Positions 11,836 through 19,880 of a stretch of DNA of 50,464 bases are shown here, in pieces. A program made the position numbers and the translations under genes. The DNA is taken from assembly GCA_000378865.1 (NCBI GenBank), contig KB900444.1, forward strand, positions 14,230-64,693, in the 5' to 3' direction. The notes under the pieces are model-generated. The model saw only the letters and a program-made list of their open reading frames with translations. It made no database searches and was not told the origin of the DNA. Every line of letters starts with the position of its first letter. Within the stretch, counting starts at the first letter, position 1. The stretch is from an actinobacterium SCGC AAA278-I18 (GTDB taxonomy: Bacteria > Actinomycetota > Actinomycetes > Nanopelagicales > Nanopelagicaceae).

Positions 11836-12435
11836 ATGAAAAAAAGATTCTTTTTAATTACCACTGGAACGATTGGTGGTTTAGGCGCTGTCCTTGCTGT
11901 TACACCACCTCAGTTTGGCGGTGCAGGTGGATTGGCTGCAACTGATCAAGGAAGTACACCAGCGCCAAAGAAAAGTACAGCACCGAGTGCTACCGCAACT
12001 GCGCAACCAAGTGCAACTAAATCAAGTAATCCAAAACCTAGTCAGAGCGCACCTGCTACAAATAACCAAAGCACCCCAACGCCAGATACAACCCCTACTC
12101 CAACTCCAACTCCTAAACCACAAAATGCTGGAGTTAAAACAGTTATTGGAGACCCATTTGAAGCAGATGAGGGTAGAAGGTCATGGGGAACCGTAAGAGT
12201 TAAAGTTACATTTACTGACGGAGCTATCACCAGTATTACTGGAATCCAGTCACCAACAAGCCGAGGACAGATGGCTTTTAATCAACTAGATCCATATATT
12301 GAGGCGCAAAAAATCAATACCGCAACAATTAAATCTAAGAATGCAAACGCACTTCCTTATGTGTCAGGTGCTTCATATACCTGCATTGCTTATTGGGATT
12401 CATTAAAAACAGCGATTGAAAAAGCTGGCTTTTAA
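11836..12435 (+). CDS. Secreted/membrane-anchored FMN-binding domain protein
   Basis: An extracytosolic flavoprotein expected to carry covalently bound FMN. Residues 1-20 are a basic start plus hydrophobic stretch (signal peptide or anchor). Residues about 35-97 are a Pro/Ser/Thr/Ala-rich linker ending in a TP-repeat, typical of a flexible wall-spanning spacer. The rest is an FMN-binding domain like NqrC/RnfG. The flavinylation motif near the C-terminus is PYVSGAS (177-180 is SGAS), where ApbE would attach FMN to Ser180. Ser in place of the commoner Thr is allowed in the family motif. The next gene is the matching ApbE, 10 bp downstream. There is no strong Shine-Dalgarno. Confidence 0.85.
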   Translation: MKKRFFLITTGTIGGLGAVLAVTPPQFGGAGGLAATDQGSTPAPKKSTAPSATATAQPSATKSSNPKPSQSAPATNNQSTPTPDTTPTPTPTPKPQNAGVKTVIGDPFEADEGRRSWGTVRVKVTFTDGAITSITGIQSPTSRGQMAFNQLDPYIEAQKINTATIKSKNANALPYVSGASYTCIAYWDSLKTAIEKAGF

Positions 12436-12445
12436 CTAAAAATTT

Positions 12446-13207
12446 GTGGTTACTTTATCCAGGCAGGTTGAAAGCTGGGGAACAGTAATTTTATTTGAAT
12501 TCTCGTCACAAAAAGTGAGCGAAGAAAAGTTAATTCAAGCATTTATAGAGGCAGAGCAATTTATTTATCATGTTGATGAGGTCTTTTCTACTTATAAAGA
12601 AAAATCAGTAATCTCTCAATTAAAACGGGAGGAAATTGAAATAGCCACTTGCTCAAGTGAGGTGCAAGAGGTTTGGAATTTATGCCAAGAAGTTATGGAA
12701 TTAACTGGTGGAGCGTTTAATCCTTGGCTTAAAGGATTTGATCCATCTGGATTAGTTAAAGGTTGGGCTGCGCAAAAGTGCGGGCAAATATTTGAAAAGC
12801 ATGGAGTTGAAAACTCATTAGTTAATGCTGCTGGTGATCTTGCGCTAAGAGGAGGTTTATTAAAGAATGACGATGTTATTCCATGGGAAATAGGAATCAG
12901 AAACCCGGAGATTAAAAACGAGATTGTGGAGAGCTTTAAAATAAACACTGGTGCGATCGCAACAAGTGGTAGTTATGAAAAAGGTGCTCATATATATGAT
13001 CCATTTACAAATTTAATTGCTATTGGAGCACGGAGTGCAACAGTGATTGGCCCAGATGCTGCAATTGCCGATGCACTTGCTACCGCATTAATGGTTTGCG
13101 GCAAAGATGGTGTTATTTGGTTTAATAAACCAGAGTTAAAGAGTTACTCTGTATTTGTAATCGATCGCAATAGTGATCAATCTTGGAGTATTAAAAGCAG
13201 TTTATAA
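12446..13207 (+). CDS. apbE: FAD:protein FMN transferase
   Basis: ApbE moves the FMN part of FAD onto a Thr or Ser of an extracytosolic FMN-binding protein, here most likely the preceding gene product. Family motifs are present in order: the start region with VDEVFSTYKEKSVISQL, then GGAFNPW, DPSGLVKGWA, NAAGDLALRG, and TSGSYEKGAHIYDP before the Mg-binding DAAIADALATALMVCG. At 253 residues it is at the short end of the family. No clear signal peptide is visible, so it may act in the cytosol or use another export route. The start is GTG 10 bp after the upstream stop, with no Shine-Dalgarno, suggesting translational coupling. Confidence 0.9.
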   Translation: MVTLSRQVESWGTVILFEFSSQKVSEEKLIQAFIEAEQFIYHVDEVFSTYKEKSVISQLKREEIEIATCSSEVQEVWNLCQEVMELTGGAFNPWLKGFDPSGLVKGWAAQKCGQIFEKHGVENSLVNAAGDLALRGGLLKNDDVIPWEIGIRNPEIKNEIVESFKINTGAIATSGSYEKGAHIYDPFTNLIAIGARSATVIGPDAAIADALATALMVCGKDGVIWFNKPELKSYSVFVIDRNSDQSWSIKSSL

Positions 13208-13234
13208 ACCTCCTATAAATTGGGTCACTTGAGG

Positions 13235-13240
13235 TACTCT
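13235..13240 (+). promoter_or_regulatory. Candidate leaderless -10 of the SCO1 gene
   Basis: TACTCT followed by seven bases and the ATG at 13248. No Shine-Dalgarno is present. Confidence 0.4.
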
Positions 13241-13247
13241 TCAAACC

Positions 13248-14063
13248 ATGAAGGTTCAAATCCTGGCCCTAGTGGCTGTTTCAGCCCTATTATCTGGCTG
13301 CTCTGATCCAGATGATGTAACAAGCATGAACCATGGACAGATGAATATGAATTATCAGATGCCAACTCGAGGAGAAGCAACAGCTGCTCCAATGGGTGGA
13401 ACATTTTTAAATGAGCCCCTACCAGCTGATGTTTTAGCTGTTCAGTTAGTTGATCAAAGCAATCACAAATTTAAACTTTCAGATTTAAAAGGTAAGACTC
13501 TAGTAATTACTAACTTCTTAACCTCATGCCAAGAGATCTGCCCAATGACCACAGTTAATATGAGGGATATTGCAGCATCAGTTGATGCAGCGGCACTATC
13601 TAAAGAAATCGAAGTATTAGAGATAACAGTTGATCCAAAGCGAGATATTCCATCCCGGCTTTCTGCATATCAGGATTTATTTAATGATAACCGCTGGAGT
13701 TTAGTAACTGGTGATGCAGTTGGGATTACAAAGATTTGGGATTTCTTTGGTGCCCCAGCAACAAAAGAGATAATGGATGCGTCAGAGTCAATGCCAATGG
13801 ATTGGCAAACGGGTAAGCCAAATACTTACGACATGATGCATGCAGACTTAGTAGTGATTGTTGGACCAGAGGGTAATTGGCTTTGGCTAGATCTTGGCGC
13901 TCCTAAAACTAAATCGGGGGTAGTTCCACCAGTATTAAATAAGTTTTTAAGCGAACAAGGTAAGAAGAATTTAATTTCACCCCAAGAACCAAACTGGACA
14001 GTTGATGCTGTTCTTAGTGCATTAAGTCAGATAACCGGTAAAGATATACCCATAGCTAAGTAA
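13248..14063 (+). CDS. SCO1/SenC/PrrC family copper chaperone (lipoprotein)
   Basis: A thioredoxin-fold copper chaperone that helps build the CuA centre of cytochrome oxidase. The signal peptide ends in a lipobox LSGC with Cys18, so it should be lipid-anchored on the outer face of the membrane. The metal/redox motif is TSCQEICP with Cys94 and Cys98, and MMHAD near residue 200 carries the third copper ligand His. A Met/His-rich stretch (MNHGQMNMNYQM, about 27-38) before the domain may bind copper. It converges on the oxidase operon ctaE-ctaD-ctaC, whose CuA subunit is its expected client. The 271 residues are somewhat longer than average because of that N-terminal region. Confidence 0.9.
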   Translation: MKVQILALVAVSALLSGCSDPDDVTSMNHGQMNMNYQMPTRGEATAAPMGGTFLNEPLPADVLAVQLVDQSNHKFKLSDLKGKTLVITNFLTSCQEICPMTTVNMRDIAASVDAAALSKEIEVLEITVDPKRDIPSRLSAYQDLFNDNRWSLVTGDAVGITKIWDFFGAPATKEIMDASESMPMDWQTGKPNTYDMMHADLVVIVGPEGNWLWLDLGAPKTKSGVVPPVLNKFLSEQGKKNLISPQEPNWTVDAVLSALSQITGKDIPIAK

Positions 14064-14072
14064 TTTTAGGCA

Positions 14073-14669
14073 TTAGATAATTGAGATTGTAATTGCGCAA
14101 ATAACACCAGAGATTGCAATCCAATTAAACCAAGTACTAGCTGTTGCAAGGCGCCAATCTTTTAGCACCGGATCAATCTTCTCTCGCTGATTGCGTAGTG
14201 CAATACCTAAAGCAACAAATGATCCCAAAATATAGTGAAGGAAGTTTGCCCCACCAATTATGAACCAAGATGATGCGTATGCTCCCTCAAATGTTCCAGA
14301 ATCTTCCACAATAAAAGGCATGCTTGCTAATTGTTTCCACTGCAAGTAACCACCGATTAATAACACTACAAAGGTGGCAAAAGGCAGTAATGAAATGCTC
14401 CGATTTGATTGGAATGCACGATGAGTTAGTGCAGCGATAACAAGCGGAATGGTAGTTACCCAACCAGATGAGATTGAGAATGTATGACCATCTTTAGGAA
14501 GCCAACCTTGGTTTAGGTTTAGGTTACGTAGATAGAAGTAGGTAAAAACCATGGCAAATACAAAGGATGCATCAGCCACAATAATTAACCGAACCCCTAA
14601 TCTTTCACGACGACCAACTACAGCTGGTGGGTCATGATGAATAACTGTTCCGTGCGAAGCGCTCATCAA
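14073..14669 (-). CDS. ctaE: Cytochrome c oxidase subunit III
   Basis: Subunit III of the aa3-type heme-copper oxidase, a membrane protein that stabilises the catalytic core. The 198-residue protein has five hydrophobic helices, the usual count for the short actinobacterial form, with RLGVRLIIVADASFVFAMVFTYFYLR, GAYASSWFIIGGANFLHYILGS and a C-terminal STWFNWIAISG helix that resemble COX3. Its ATG overlaps the ctaD stop by 4 bp (ATGA), so it is translationally coupled. The operon order on the minus strand is cupredoxin, ctaC, ctaD, ctaE. Confidence 0.88.
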   Translation of the reverse strand: MMSASHGTVIHHDPPAVVGRRERLGVRLIIVADASFVFAMVFTYFYLRNLNLNQGWLPKDGHTFSISSGWVTTIPLVIAALTHRAFQSNRSISLLPFATFVVLLIGGYLQWKQLASMPFIVEDSGTFEGAYASSWFIIGGANFLHYILGSFVALGIALRNQREKIDPVLKDWRLATASTWFNWIAISGVICAITISII

Positions 14670-16519
14670 TTGCTCCTTCCATATCCGTAGCCATCACTTG
14701 TAACAACAGGAGTTTCATGGAAATTCTCAAGTGGAATTGGATAGGGAACTGTCCACTCCAATGTTTTAGATCCCCAGGGATTTGTCGGTGCAATTTTTCC
14801 ATTGCGCCAAGAGTGAATTACCGCCCAAAGCAAGACCAACATTCCAGTTCCAGTTAGATAAGCACCAATTGTGCTTATTAGATCTGAAGTAGCAAATGTT
14901 TGAGCATAATCTGCAACCCGTCGAGGTTGACCTTGGGAACCTGCTGCGAACATTCCAAGGAATATAAGGTTAAAACCAATCTGCACCATCCAGAATGAGA
15001 TGTAACCAGCACGTTCATGCAACATTCTGCCAGTCATCTTTGGGAACCAGAAGGCAAGACCTGCAATTGCACCAGTTAGCGCTGCTCCCATTAAGGTGTA
15101 GTGAAAGTGTGCAGTAACAAACATAGAGCCATGTAGATAATCATCAGCTGGAACATCAGATAGATAAATTCCAGTTACACCACCGATTAAAAAGTTCCAG
15201 ATAAATGCGTAAACACCCAACATTGGAAGCTTTAACCACGGCTTACCACGCCACAAAGTTCCAAGTAGTACTAAGAATATTAATCCTGTCGGAATTGAGA
15301 TCATCTCAGTTGTAACCATAAATGGACCATTAAGTGAAGGTGACCAACCAGATATATACATATGGTGTGCCCAAACTAAAAAGCTCAATCCAGCGATACC
15401 GGCAAACCCAAGAATTGCTGAGTTAACTGAAAATAACGGCTTGCGTACAAAAACTGGAGCAATTTCTAGTAGCACTGCTACACCCGGAATTAAAATTACA
15501 TAAACCTCTGGGTGACCCATAATCCAAAATAAATGTGCATATAACCAACCACTACCACCAACATTTGCATCATAAAAACCTGTGCCAATAGTTCTATCAA
15601 AGGCTGCCATGATCTGTGATGCCATAAAGGTTGGAAACGCCGGAATAGCCATTGCAACAGAGATTGTGGCACCAATAACAAATATTGGGATACGAGTTAA
15701 ATTCATTCCCTTTGCTCGCATTGTTACAACAGTTGTTGTGATATTTGCACCAGCAATTGCAGAGGAGATCGCAAAGATAATAATTGCAACTATAAATGCA
15801 TTCATTCCTGGACCAGCTTGCACGGAAAGTGGAGCATAAGCTGTCCAACCAGTTGGAATACCACCAAAAAACCATGCACTGCACAAAGTTATGATCGCTG
15901 TAAATAACAACCACCAACTAAGAGCATTAAGCCGTGGGAATGCCATATCTCTAGCACCAATCATGATAGGCAAAATAAAGTTACCAAATGGGCCGGTCGA
16001 TACAACAATTAAGGCAATAATCATTGTTATTCCGTGTAAACCAACTAATGAGTTATATATTTCAGGTGTAACTAATCTTGATCCAGGCTGGATAAGATTA
16101 GTGCGAATCATCATCGCCATAGCGCCACCAACACCAAGCATGGTCATAACACCAACTAAATATTGAATACCAACAACTTTGTGGTCAGTGCAGTATTTAA
16201 AGTAGCGAGATATTCCTTGACCCTCACCAGCCATATATAAATGCTCTTCAGCTGTTAGATCTTTACCTATTAACCAGCGAAACGGTCCAATAAATGCACC
16301 GATTCCAACTAAGAAGCCAATGCACCACGCGAACATTGAAAGGGTAAGAATCTTATTAATTTCGGCAGCTTCATTTATGTCAAACCAGCTTTTTGAAAGC
16401 CAGTACATAACTTCGGCAGAAACAATACCAACAACTAGGCCAGTACCCATATTTAGTTTAGTAATTAAACTCCTTCCAGGTTTTGGCGCAGTTTGAGTTT
16501 TGTTTGCGAATGTTGTCAT
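14666..16519 (-). CDS. ctaD: Cytochrome c oxidase subunit I (aa3-type)
   Basis: The catalytic subunit, reducing O2 to water at a heme a3-CuB centre and pumping protons. Expected ligands are visible: GLHGITM for a heme a His, WIMGHPEVYVILIPG with the CuB His and cross-linked Tyr, the AHHMYISG His pair, and TAHFHYTLMG with the heme a3 and heme a His. The 617 residues include about twelve helices plus an N-terminal extension with two extra hydrophobic segments and a YMAGEGQGISRYFKYCTDHK loop. The start is 4 bp inside the ctaC stop. Together with ctaB (21971) and ctaG (18157) this gives most of an aa3 oxidase; no bc1 genes are in the window. Confidence 0.95.
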   Translation of the reverse strand: MTTFANKTQTAPKPGRSLITKLNMGTGLVVGIVSAEVMYWLSKSWFDINEAAEINKILTLSMFAWCIGFLVGIGAFIGPFRWLIGKDLTAEEHLYMAGEGQGISRYFKYCTDHKVVGIQYLVGVMTMLGVGGAMAMMIRTNLIQPGSRLVTPEIYNSLVGLHGITMIIALIVVSTGPFGNFILPIMIGARDMAFPRLNALSWWLLFTAIITLCSAWFFGGIPTGWTAYAPLSVQAGPGMNAFIVAIIIFAISSAIAGANITTTVVTMRAKGMNLTRIPIFVIGATISVAMAIPAFPTFMASQIMAAFDRTIGTGFYDANVGGSGWLYAHLFWIMGHPEVYVILIPGVAVLLEIAPVFVRKPLFSVNSAILGFAGIAGLSFLVWAHHMYISGWSPSLNGPFMVTTEMISIPTGLIFLVLLGTLWRGKPWLKLPMLGVYAFIWNFLIGGVTGIYLSDVPADDYLHGSMFVTAHFHYTLMGAALTGAIAGLAFWFPKMTGRMLHERAGYISFWMVQIGFNLIFLGMFAAGSQGQPRRVADYAQTFATSDLISTIGAYLTGTGMLVLLWAVIHSWRNGKIAPTNPWGSKTLEWTVPYPIPLENFHETPVVTSDGYGYGRSN

Positions 16520-17301
16520 GCTGTATGGCCTCCTTCAGCTTTTACCCAACTATTGAAGTTAGCTGCGGTCATAATTTCACCTTCAGATTCCATGTAAGCG
16601 TGGTACAAACCGCAAAGTTCGGCACACTTAATATCTATAACACCCAATACATTTGGTGTAGTTCTAGCGGTAGTAACTGCATAACGGTTTGCATCAACCT
16701 TCACACCAAGTTGAACTGGCCAAAATGAGTGGTTGACATCAACGGAGGTAATTCGGAAAACCACCGGACGATCTATAGGTAAATTTAATTTATCTGTAGA
16801 AAATCCATACTCAGGATAATTAAAGTTCCAAACCCACTGTGATCCAGTCACCTCAACTACAATTGCATTTGGCTCATTTTCTGCAGCTTCAGAACTAGCT
16901 ACATTCATCTCTACTAATCCCCATACAATCGCAACTAAACAAAATAATGAAGAGACAACTGTCCAAACCAAAATCACGGGTGTATTTGTTCTAATTGCTG
17001 GACCATCTGGTGGTGGGGTGTCACCTTTATGGCGGTTAAGGAATGTATATAGCGCAATACCTAAAACTAAACCAGCAATTGGCGCAGAGATAACTGTGAA
17101 ATAAACAATTACTTCCTTACCATTTTGCATCTGCTCGCTCATAATCTTTGGCATGAACTTTGGATAGAACGAAAGTCCAAGAAATATAAACAATAAAGTG
17201 AAAAATGAGCCATATAAAAAGGACATCCGAACATCGTGCCGTTTTATGAATTTACGAGTTCGGTCTCCAATTGATGGAGGTAATGAATCAGATGTGATCA
17301 A
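16516..17301 (-). CDS. ctaC: Cytochrome c oxidase subunit II
   Basis: Subunit II carries the binuclear CuA site that accepts electrons from cytochrome c. Two N-terminal helices (about 28-48 and 64-86) plus a third hydrophobic segment near 110-130 precede the cupredoxin domain. CuA ligands are complete: His191 (NHSFWP), Cys226, Glu228, Cys230, His234 and Met237 in CAELCGLYHAYM. It overlaps the upstream cupredoxin gene by 14 bp and ctaD by 4 bp. Unlike many actinobacterial CtaC proteins it shows no lipobox, and the extra third helix is unusual. Confidence 0.93.
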   Translation of the reverse strand: MITSDSLPPSIGDRTRKFIKRHDVRMSFLYGSFFTLLFIFLGLSFYPKFMPKIMSEQMQNGKEVIVYFTVISAPIAGLVLGIALYTFLNRHKGDTPPPDGPAIRTNTPVILVWTVVSSLFCLVAIVWGLVEMNVASSEAAENEPNAIVVEVTGSQWVWNFNYPEYGFSTDKLNLPIDRPVVFRITSVDVNHSFWPVQLGVKVDANRYAVTTARTTPNVLGVIDIKCAELCGLYHAYMESEGEIMTAANFNSWVKAEGGHTA

Positions 17302-18022
17302 CGACGCTCACCTTTCCAGACATGTACCCGTACTTGCTCATTGCTGCACCAAATTTTGCATAGGTACCGTCACCGCAAGGGAATTCGCAGTTCCACACAT
17401 ACTCACCTGCACCACCGGTATAGAAAGAGAAGGTAGTAACAACTGGTGTTGGAAGAGTTCCATCTTCATCAAACTTTTCCATTGCATCGTCAGGTTGTTT
17501 GGAAAGTGGAATATTTACAAATAATGGATCTTGGGTAGATGTTGGTACTCCGTGGATTGTGAAAGTGTGTTGCACCTCTTTCATTCCAAGTAGAGTAACT
17601 TTTTTGCCATCAACATCCATACTTCCGTCAACAGTTCCAATTACTTTGCCAAAAAACGGTGTATTTAAAGATTCTCCACCGTCATAACCTTTAATAGTTA
17701 TTGTTATGAGTGAGTTGGCAGGAAGAATTAAATGATTAGAAGGTCCATAAGTTACATACCCAGGATGACCTCCACCATCAGGGCCATGTGCACCCTCTGA
17801 GCTTTCAGCATCTGCGTACACACTTAATGTTGCAGTGGCATGGGGCATATTTCCTTTAGGTGTATCAATATTGCCGGCCATTGTTGCAACAACAGGATCT
17901 CGCCCGTCATCACTTGCTCCATTTAATGTGTAACCAACTCCAACCACAACACCAATTCCTAATAAAACTGAAAGAGTTGCTGAGAGTAAAACTTTTGAAG
18001 ATCCTTTTACAGCAGATGGCAT
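17288..18022 (-). CDS. Membrane-anchored cupredoxin-like protein of the oxidase operon
   Basis: A 244-residue protein with one N-terminal membrane anchor (about 10-31) and a cupredoxin-like extracytosolic domain. The C-terminal part has CEFPCGDG with Cys212 and Cys216, then Met228 and Met234, and an upstream QHTFTIHG with His152 and His157. This resembles the CuA region of subunit II but lacks the His between the Cys pair and Met, so a full CuA site is unlikely and a mononuclear copper site is more plausible. It is the first gene of the cta operon and overlaps ctaC. It could be an electron donor to CuA or a copper carrier. I do not recognise a named gene. Confidence 0.75.
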   Translation of the reverse strand: MPSAVKGSSKVLLSATLSVLLGIGVVVGVGYTLNGASDDGRDPVVATMAGNIDTPKGNMPHATATLSVYADAESSEGAHGPDGGGHPGYVTYGPSNHLILPANSLITITIKGYDGGESLNTPFFGKVIGTVDGSMDVDGKKVTLLGMKEVQHTFTIHGVPTSTQDPLFVNIPLSKQPDDAMEKFDEDGTLPTPVVTTFSFYTGGAGEYVWNCEFPCGDGTYAKFGAAMSKYGYMSGKVSVVDHI

Positions 18023-18143
18023 CTAGATCTCTCATCTTAAGCGCACTATGCACTTATATAAGATTTTAGGGTAGACCTAGAAGTAATAGAAAGGAATACT
18101 CCACGCAAGGTTATTTAACCTCTAAAGTTGCATCTGAGCGTGC

Positions 18144-18152
18144 GGGGGGGGG
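18144..18152. repeat. G9 homopolymer before ctaG
   Basis: Nine consecutive G on the plus strand, ending four bases before the GTG start of ctaG. It may serve as a crude ribosome-binding sequence. It is a place where length variation or sequencing error is likely. It lies outside the called CDS. Confidence 0.8.
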
Positions 18153-18156
18153 AATT

Positions 18157-18942
18157 GTGCAACTTTCGATACTTTGGGACTTTTACTTCACTCTCTGTAT
18201 TACCACAATCGGCATTTGGTACTGGCTTGAAGACCGCAGTGAAATTGCAAAAATTCGCCAATTCCTTTATTACTTTGCACTTGTACTATTAACAATAGTT
18301 TTAGTTGGTCCAGTTGCACATAATGCAATTAATTATTTTTGGATTCACATGGTACAACATATTTTATTAATGATGTTAATTTCACCATTATTAATTTTAG
18401 GCTCTCCATTTAAACTTTTACTAAACTCTAAATTTTTAGTTTTAAGAAAAATTACCAGAGCATTCATAAAAGTAAAGGTAATTAGAAATTTATTTAAACC
18501 ACAGGTAGGTTTTGCAATTTTTTTAATAGCTTTAATCGGTACTCACTTTTCACCATTAGCTAATGCAGCAATTAATAATCCAAATCTGCACGTGCTTGAG
18601 TTAATGATATTTTTATATGCAGGCCTTATTTATTACTATCCTGTTCTTGAGGGAAATCCCAGACCATTCCCAGTTCCACATCATGTGAGAGTTGGGTCAC
18701 TTTTTGTCATGATGCTGCCAGAGACTATGACTGGATTTTTTCTCTACTCCGGAAATACTCTCTTGCATGACGCCCACCACCATATGGGAATGGATATGAG
18801 TTCCATGATTGATCCACTTAAAGATCAGCATATTGGCGGAGTATTGATGTGGTCGATGGGAATGATCATCGACACAATTTGGATTGTCTTAGCAGCCAGA
18901 GATTGGCTTGCCCACGAGCAAGCTTTAAGTGGTGATAAGTAA
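18157..18942 (+). CDS. ctaG: Cytochrome c oxidase assembly protein, caa3-type CtaG
   Basis: A polytopic membrane protein of the Caa3_CtaG family (PF09678-like), needed for assembly of the oxidase copper centre. The 261 residues form about seven helices. Typical features are HNAINYFWIHMVQHILLMM, SPLLILGSPF, a YYPVLEGNP loop, LPETMTGFFLY and a DAHHHMGM segment followed by DQHIGGVLMWSMG. The His/Met-rich loop may handle copper. The start is GTG 18157, the only usable start in the frame, just after a G9 tract. It is divergent from the cta operon across 134 bp and followed immediately by a small membrane protein. Confidence 0.85.
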   Translation: MQLSILWDFYFTLCITTIGIWYWLEDRSEIAKIRQFLYYFALVLLTIVLVGPVAHNAINYFWIHMVQHILLMMLISPLLILGSPFKLLLNSKFLVLRKITRAFIKVKVIRNLFKPQVGFAIFLIALIGTHFSPLANAAINNPNLHVLELMIFLYAGLIYYYPVLEGNPRPFPVPHHVRVGSLFVMMLPETMTGFFLYSGNTLLHDAHHHMGMDMSSMIDPLKDQHIGGVLMWSMGMIIDTIWIVLAARDWLAHEQALSGDK

Positions 18943-19194
18943 ATGAAAGAGCCGACACCAATTAATGAAGATCCAAAACGAAAATGGGTCTTACTTGGAA
19001 TTCCGTTATGTTTATTTTTAGGATTCATTGAATTACAACGTGCCTTCGGTGGAAATCACAGAAGTTGGGTTTATGTATTTGAGTGGCCATTTTTTGGAAT
19101 ATTTATTTACTATATGTATTGGAAGCTATCTCAACCGATACCTGACTGGGAGAATGAGGATAATAAAAATCCAAAGCGAGAGTTAGAGGAGTAA
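18943..19194 (+). CDS. Small two-helix membrane protein downstream of ctaG
   Basis: An 83-residue protein whose ATG follows the ctaG stop codon directly. It has two hydrophobic segments (about 15-29 and 40-57) and a charged Asn/Glu-rich C-terminal tail. I do not recognise a domain. Tight coupling to ctaG suggests a role in oxidase assembly or as a small accessory subunit, by context only. Confidence 0.7.
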   Translation: MKEPTPINEDPKRKWVLLGIPLCLFLGFIELQRAFGGNHRSWVYVFEWPFFGIFIYYMYWKLSQPIPDWENEDNKNPKRELEE

Positions 19195-19198
19195 CTCT

Positions 19199-19852
19199 CT
19201 AACTTTTTGGGTGGTTTGTTGGGTTTAAATGTTGCATCGCCCAGGCATACATTGCAATAGCGCCAGCAGCTGAAGCGTTCATAGATCTAGTTGATCCATA
19301 TTGAGAAATTGCCAAAACTACTGTGCAGATTGCAACACCCTCATCACTCATACCAGCTCCCTCTTGGCCAAATAACATCACACATTTTTTAGGTAAATCA
19401 GCACTCTCTAATTGTTTAGAAATCGGTAAATTATCTATTCCGATTATTGGCAAATTTTCTTTATCACACCACACTTTAAACTCAGCAATCGTTGCATGAT
19501 GGTGCACAGTTAAATATCTATCGGTAACCATCGCACCTCTGCGGTTCCAATCACGTTTACCCACAATATGCACTGCAGAAACATTAAAGGCATTTGCAGT
19601 TCTAACAATTGATCCAATATTTAAATCATGTTGCCAATTTTCAATTGCAATCTGTAGATCATGTCGCTTGGTATCAAGATCGCCAACAATTGCCGCCAAC
19701 TTCCAATATCTATACTTATCTAAGACATTTCTGCGGTCACCTTGCTCAAGTAACTCAGGATCAAAGTGATTATCAGTTGGCCATGGTTTAGAGTGTGGTC
19801 CTACGCCAACAACCTGGTAAAACTCACCAGGACCGACATTTGATTCAGACAT
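19199..19852 (-). CDS. TrmH/SpoU-family RNA 2'-O-methyltransferase
   Basis: A SAM-dependent ribose methyltransferase of the SPOUT class acting on tRNA or rRNA. The three family motifs are present: NIGSIVRTANAF (motif 1, with catalytic Arg), LFGQEGAGMS (motif 2) and ISQYGSTRSMNASAAGAIAMY (motif 3), forming the trefoil knot and cofactor pocket. The N-terminal ~55 residues are an extra region without a clear RNA-binding domain. At 217 residues its length is normal. The substrate cannot be assigned. The ATG has TAAGGT six bases upstream and no Shine-Dalgarno. It is divergent from the EamA transporter with only 28 bp between starts. Confidence 0.88.
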   Translation of the reverse strand: MSESNVGPGEFYQVVGVGPHSKPWPTDNHFDPELLEQGDRRNVLDKYRYWKLAAIVGDLDTKRHDLQIAIENWQHDLNIGSIVRTANAFNVSAVHIVGKRDWNRRGAMVTDRYLTVHHHATIAEFKVWCDKENLPIIGIDNLPISKQLESADLPKKCVMLFGQEGAGMSDEGVAICTVVLAISQYGSTRSMNASAAGAIAMYAWAMQHLNPTNHPKS

Positions 19853-19858
19853 AAGTAA

Positions 19859-19864
19859 ACCTTA
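19859..19864 (-). promoter_or_regulatory. Candidate leaderless -10 of the TrmH-family gene
   Basis: TAAGGT on the minus strand, six bases before the ATG at 19852, with no Shine-Dalgarno between. It overlaps the region just upstream of the divergent EamA gene. Confidence 0.4.
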
Positions 19865-19880
19865 AGGCTAAGGAGTGATG

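Noticed and set aside
12052-12120. TP-repeat region of the FMN-binding protein as a DNA tandem repeat of interest
   Set aside because: It encodes an ordinary Pro/Thr linker common in secreted actinobacterial proteins; only a few short units.
15597-15917. 106-residue minus-strand ORF rich in Cys and Tyr inside ctaD
   Set aside because: It is a +1 shadow of ctaD, whose frame carries the heme and copper ligands.
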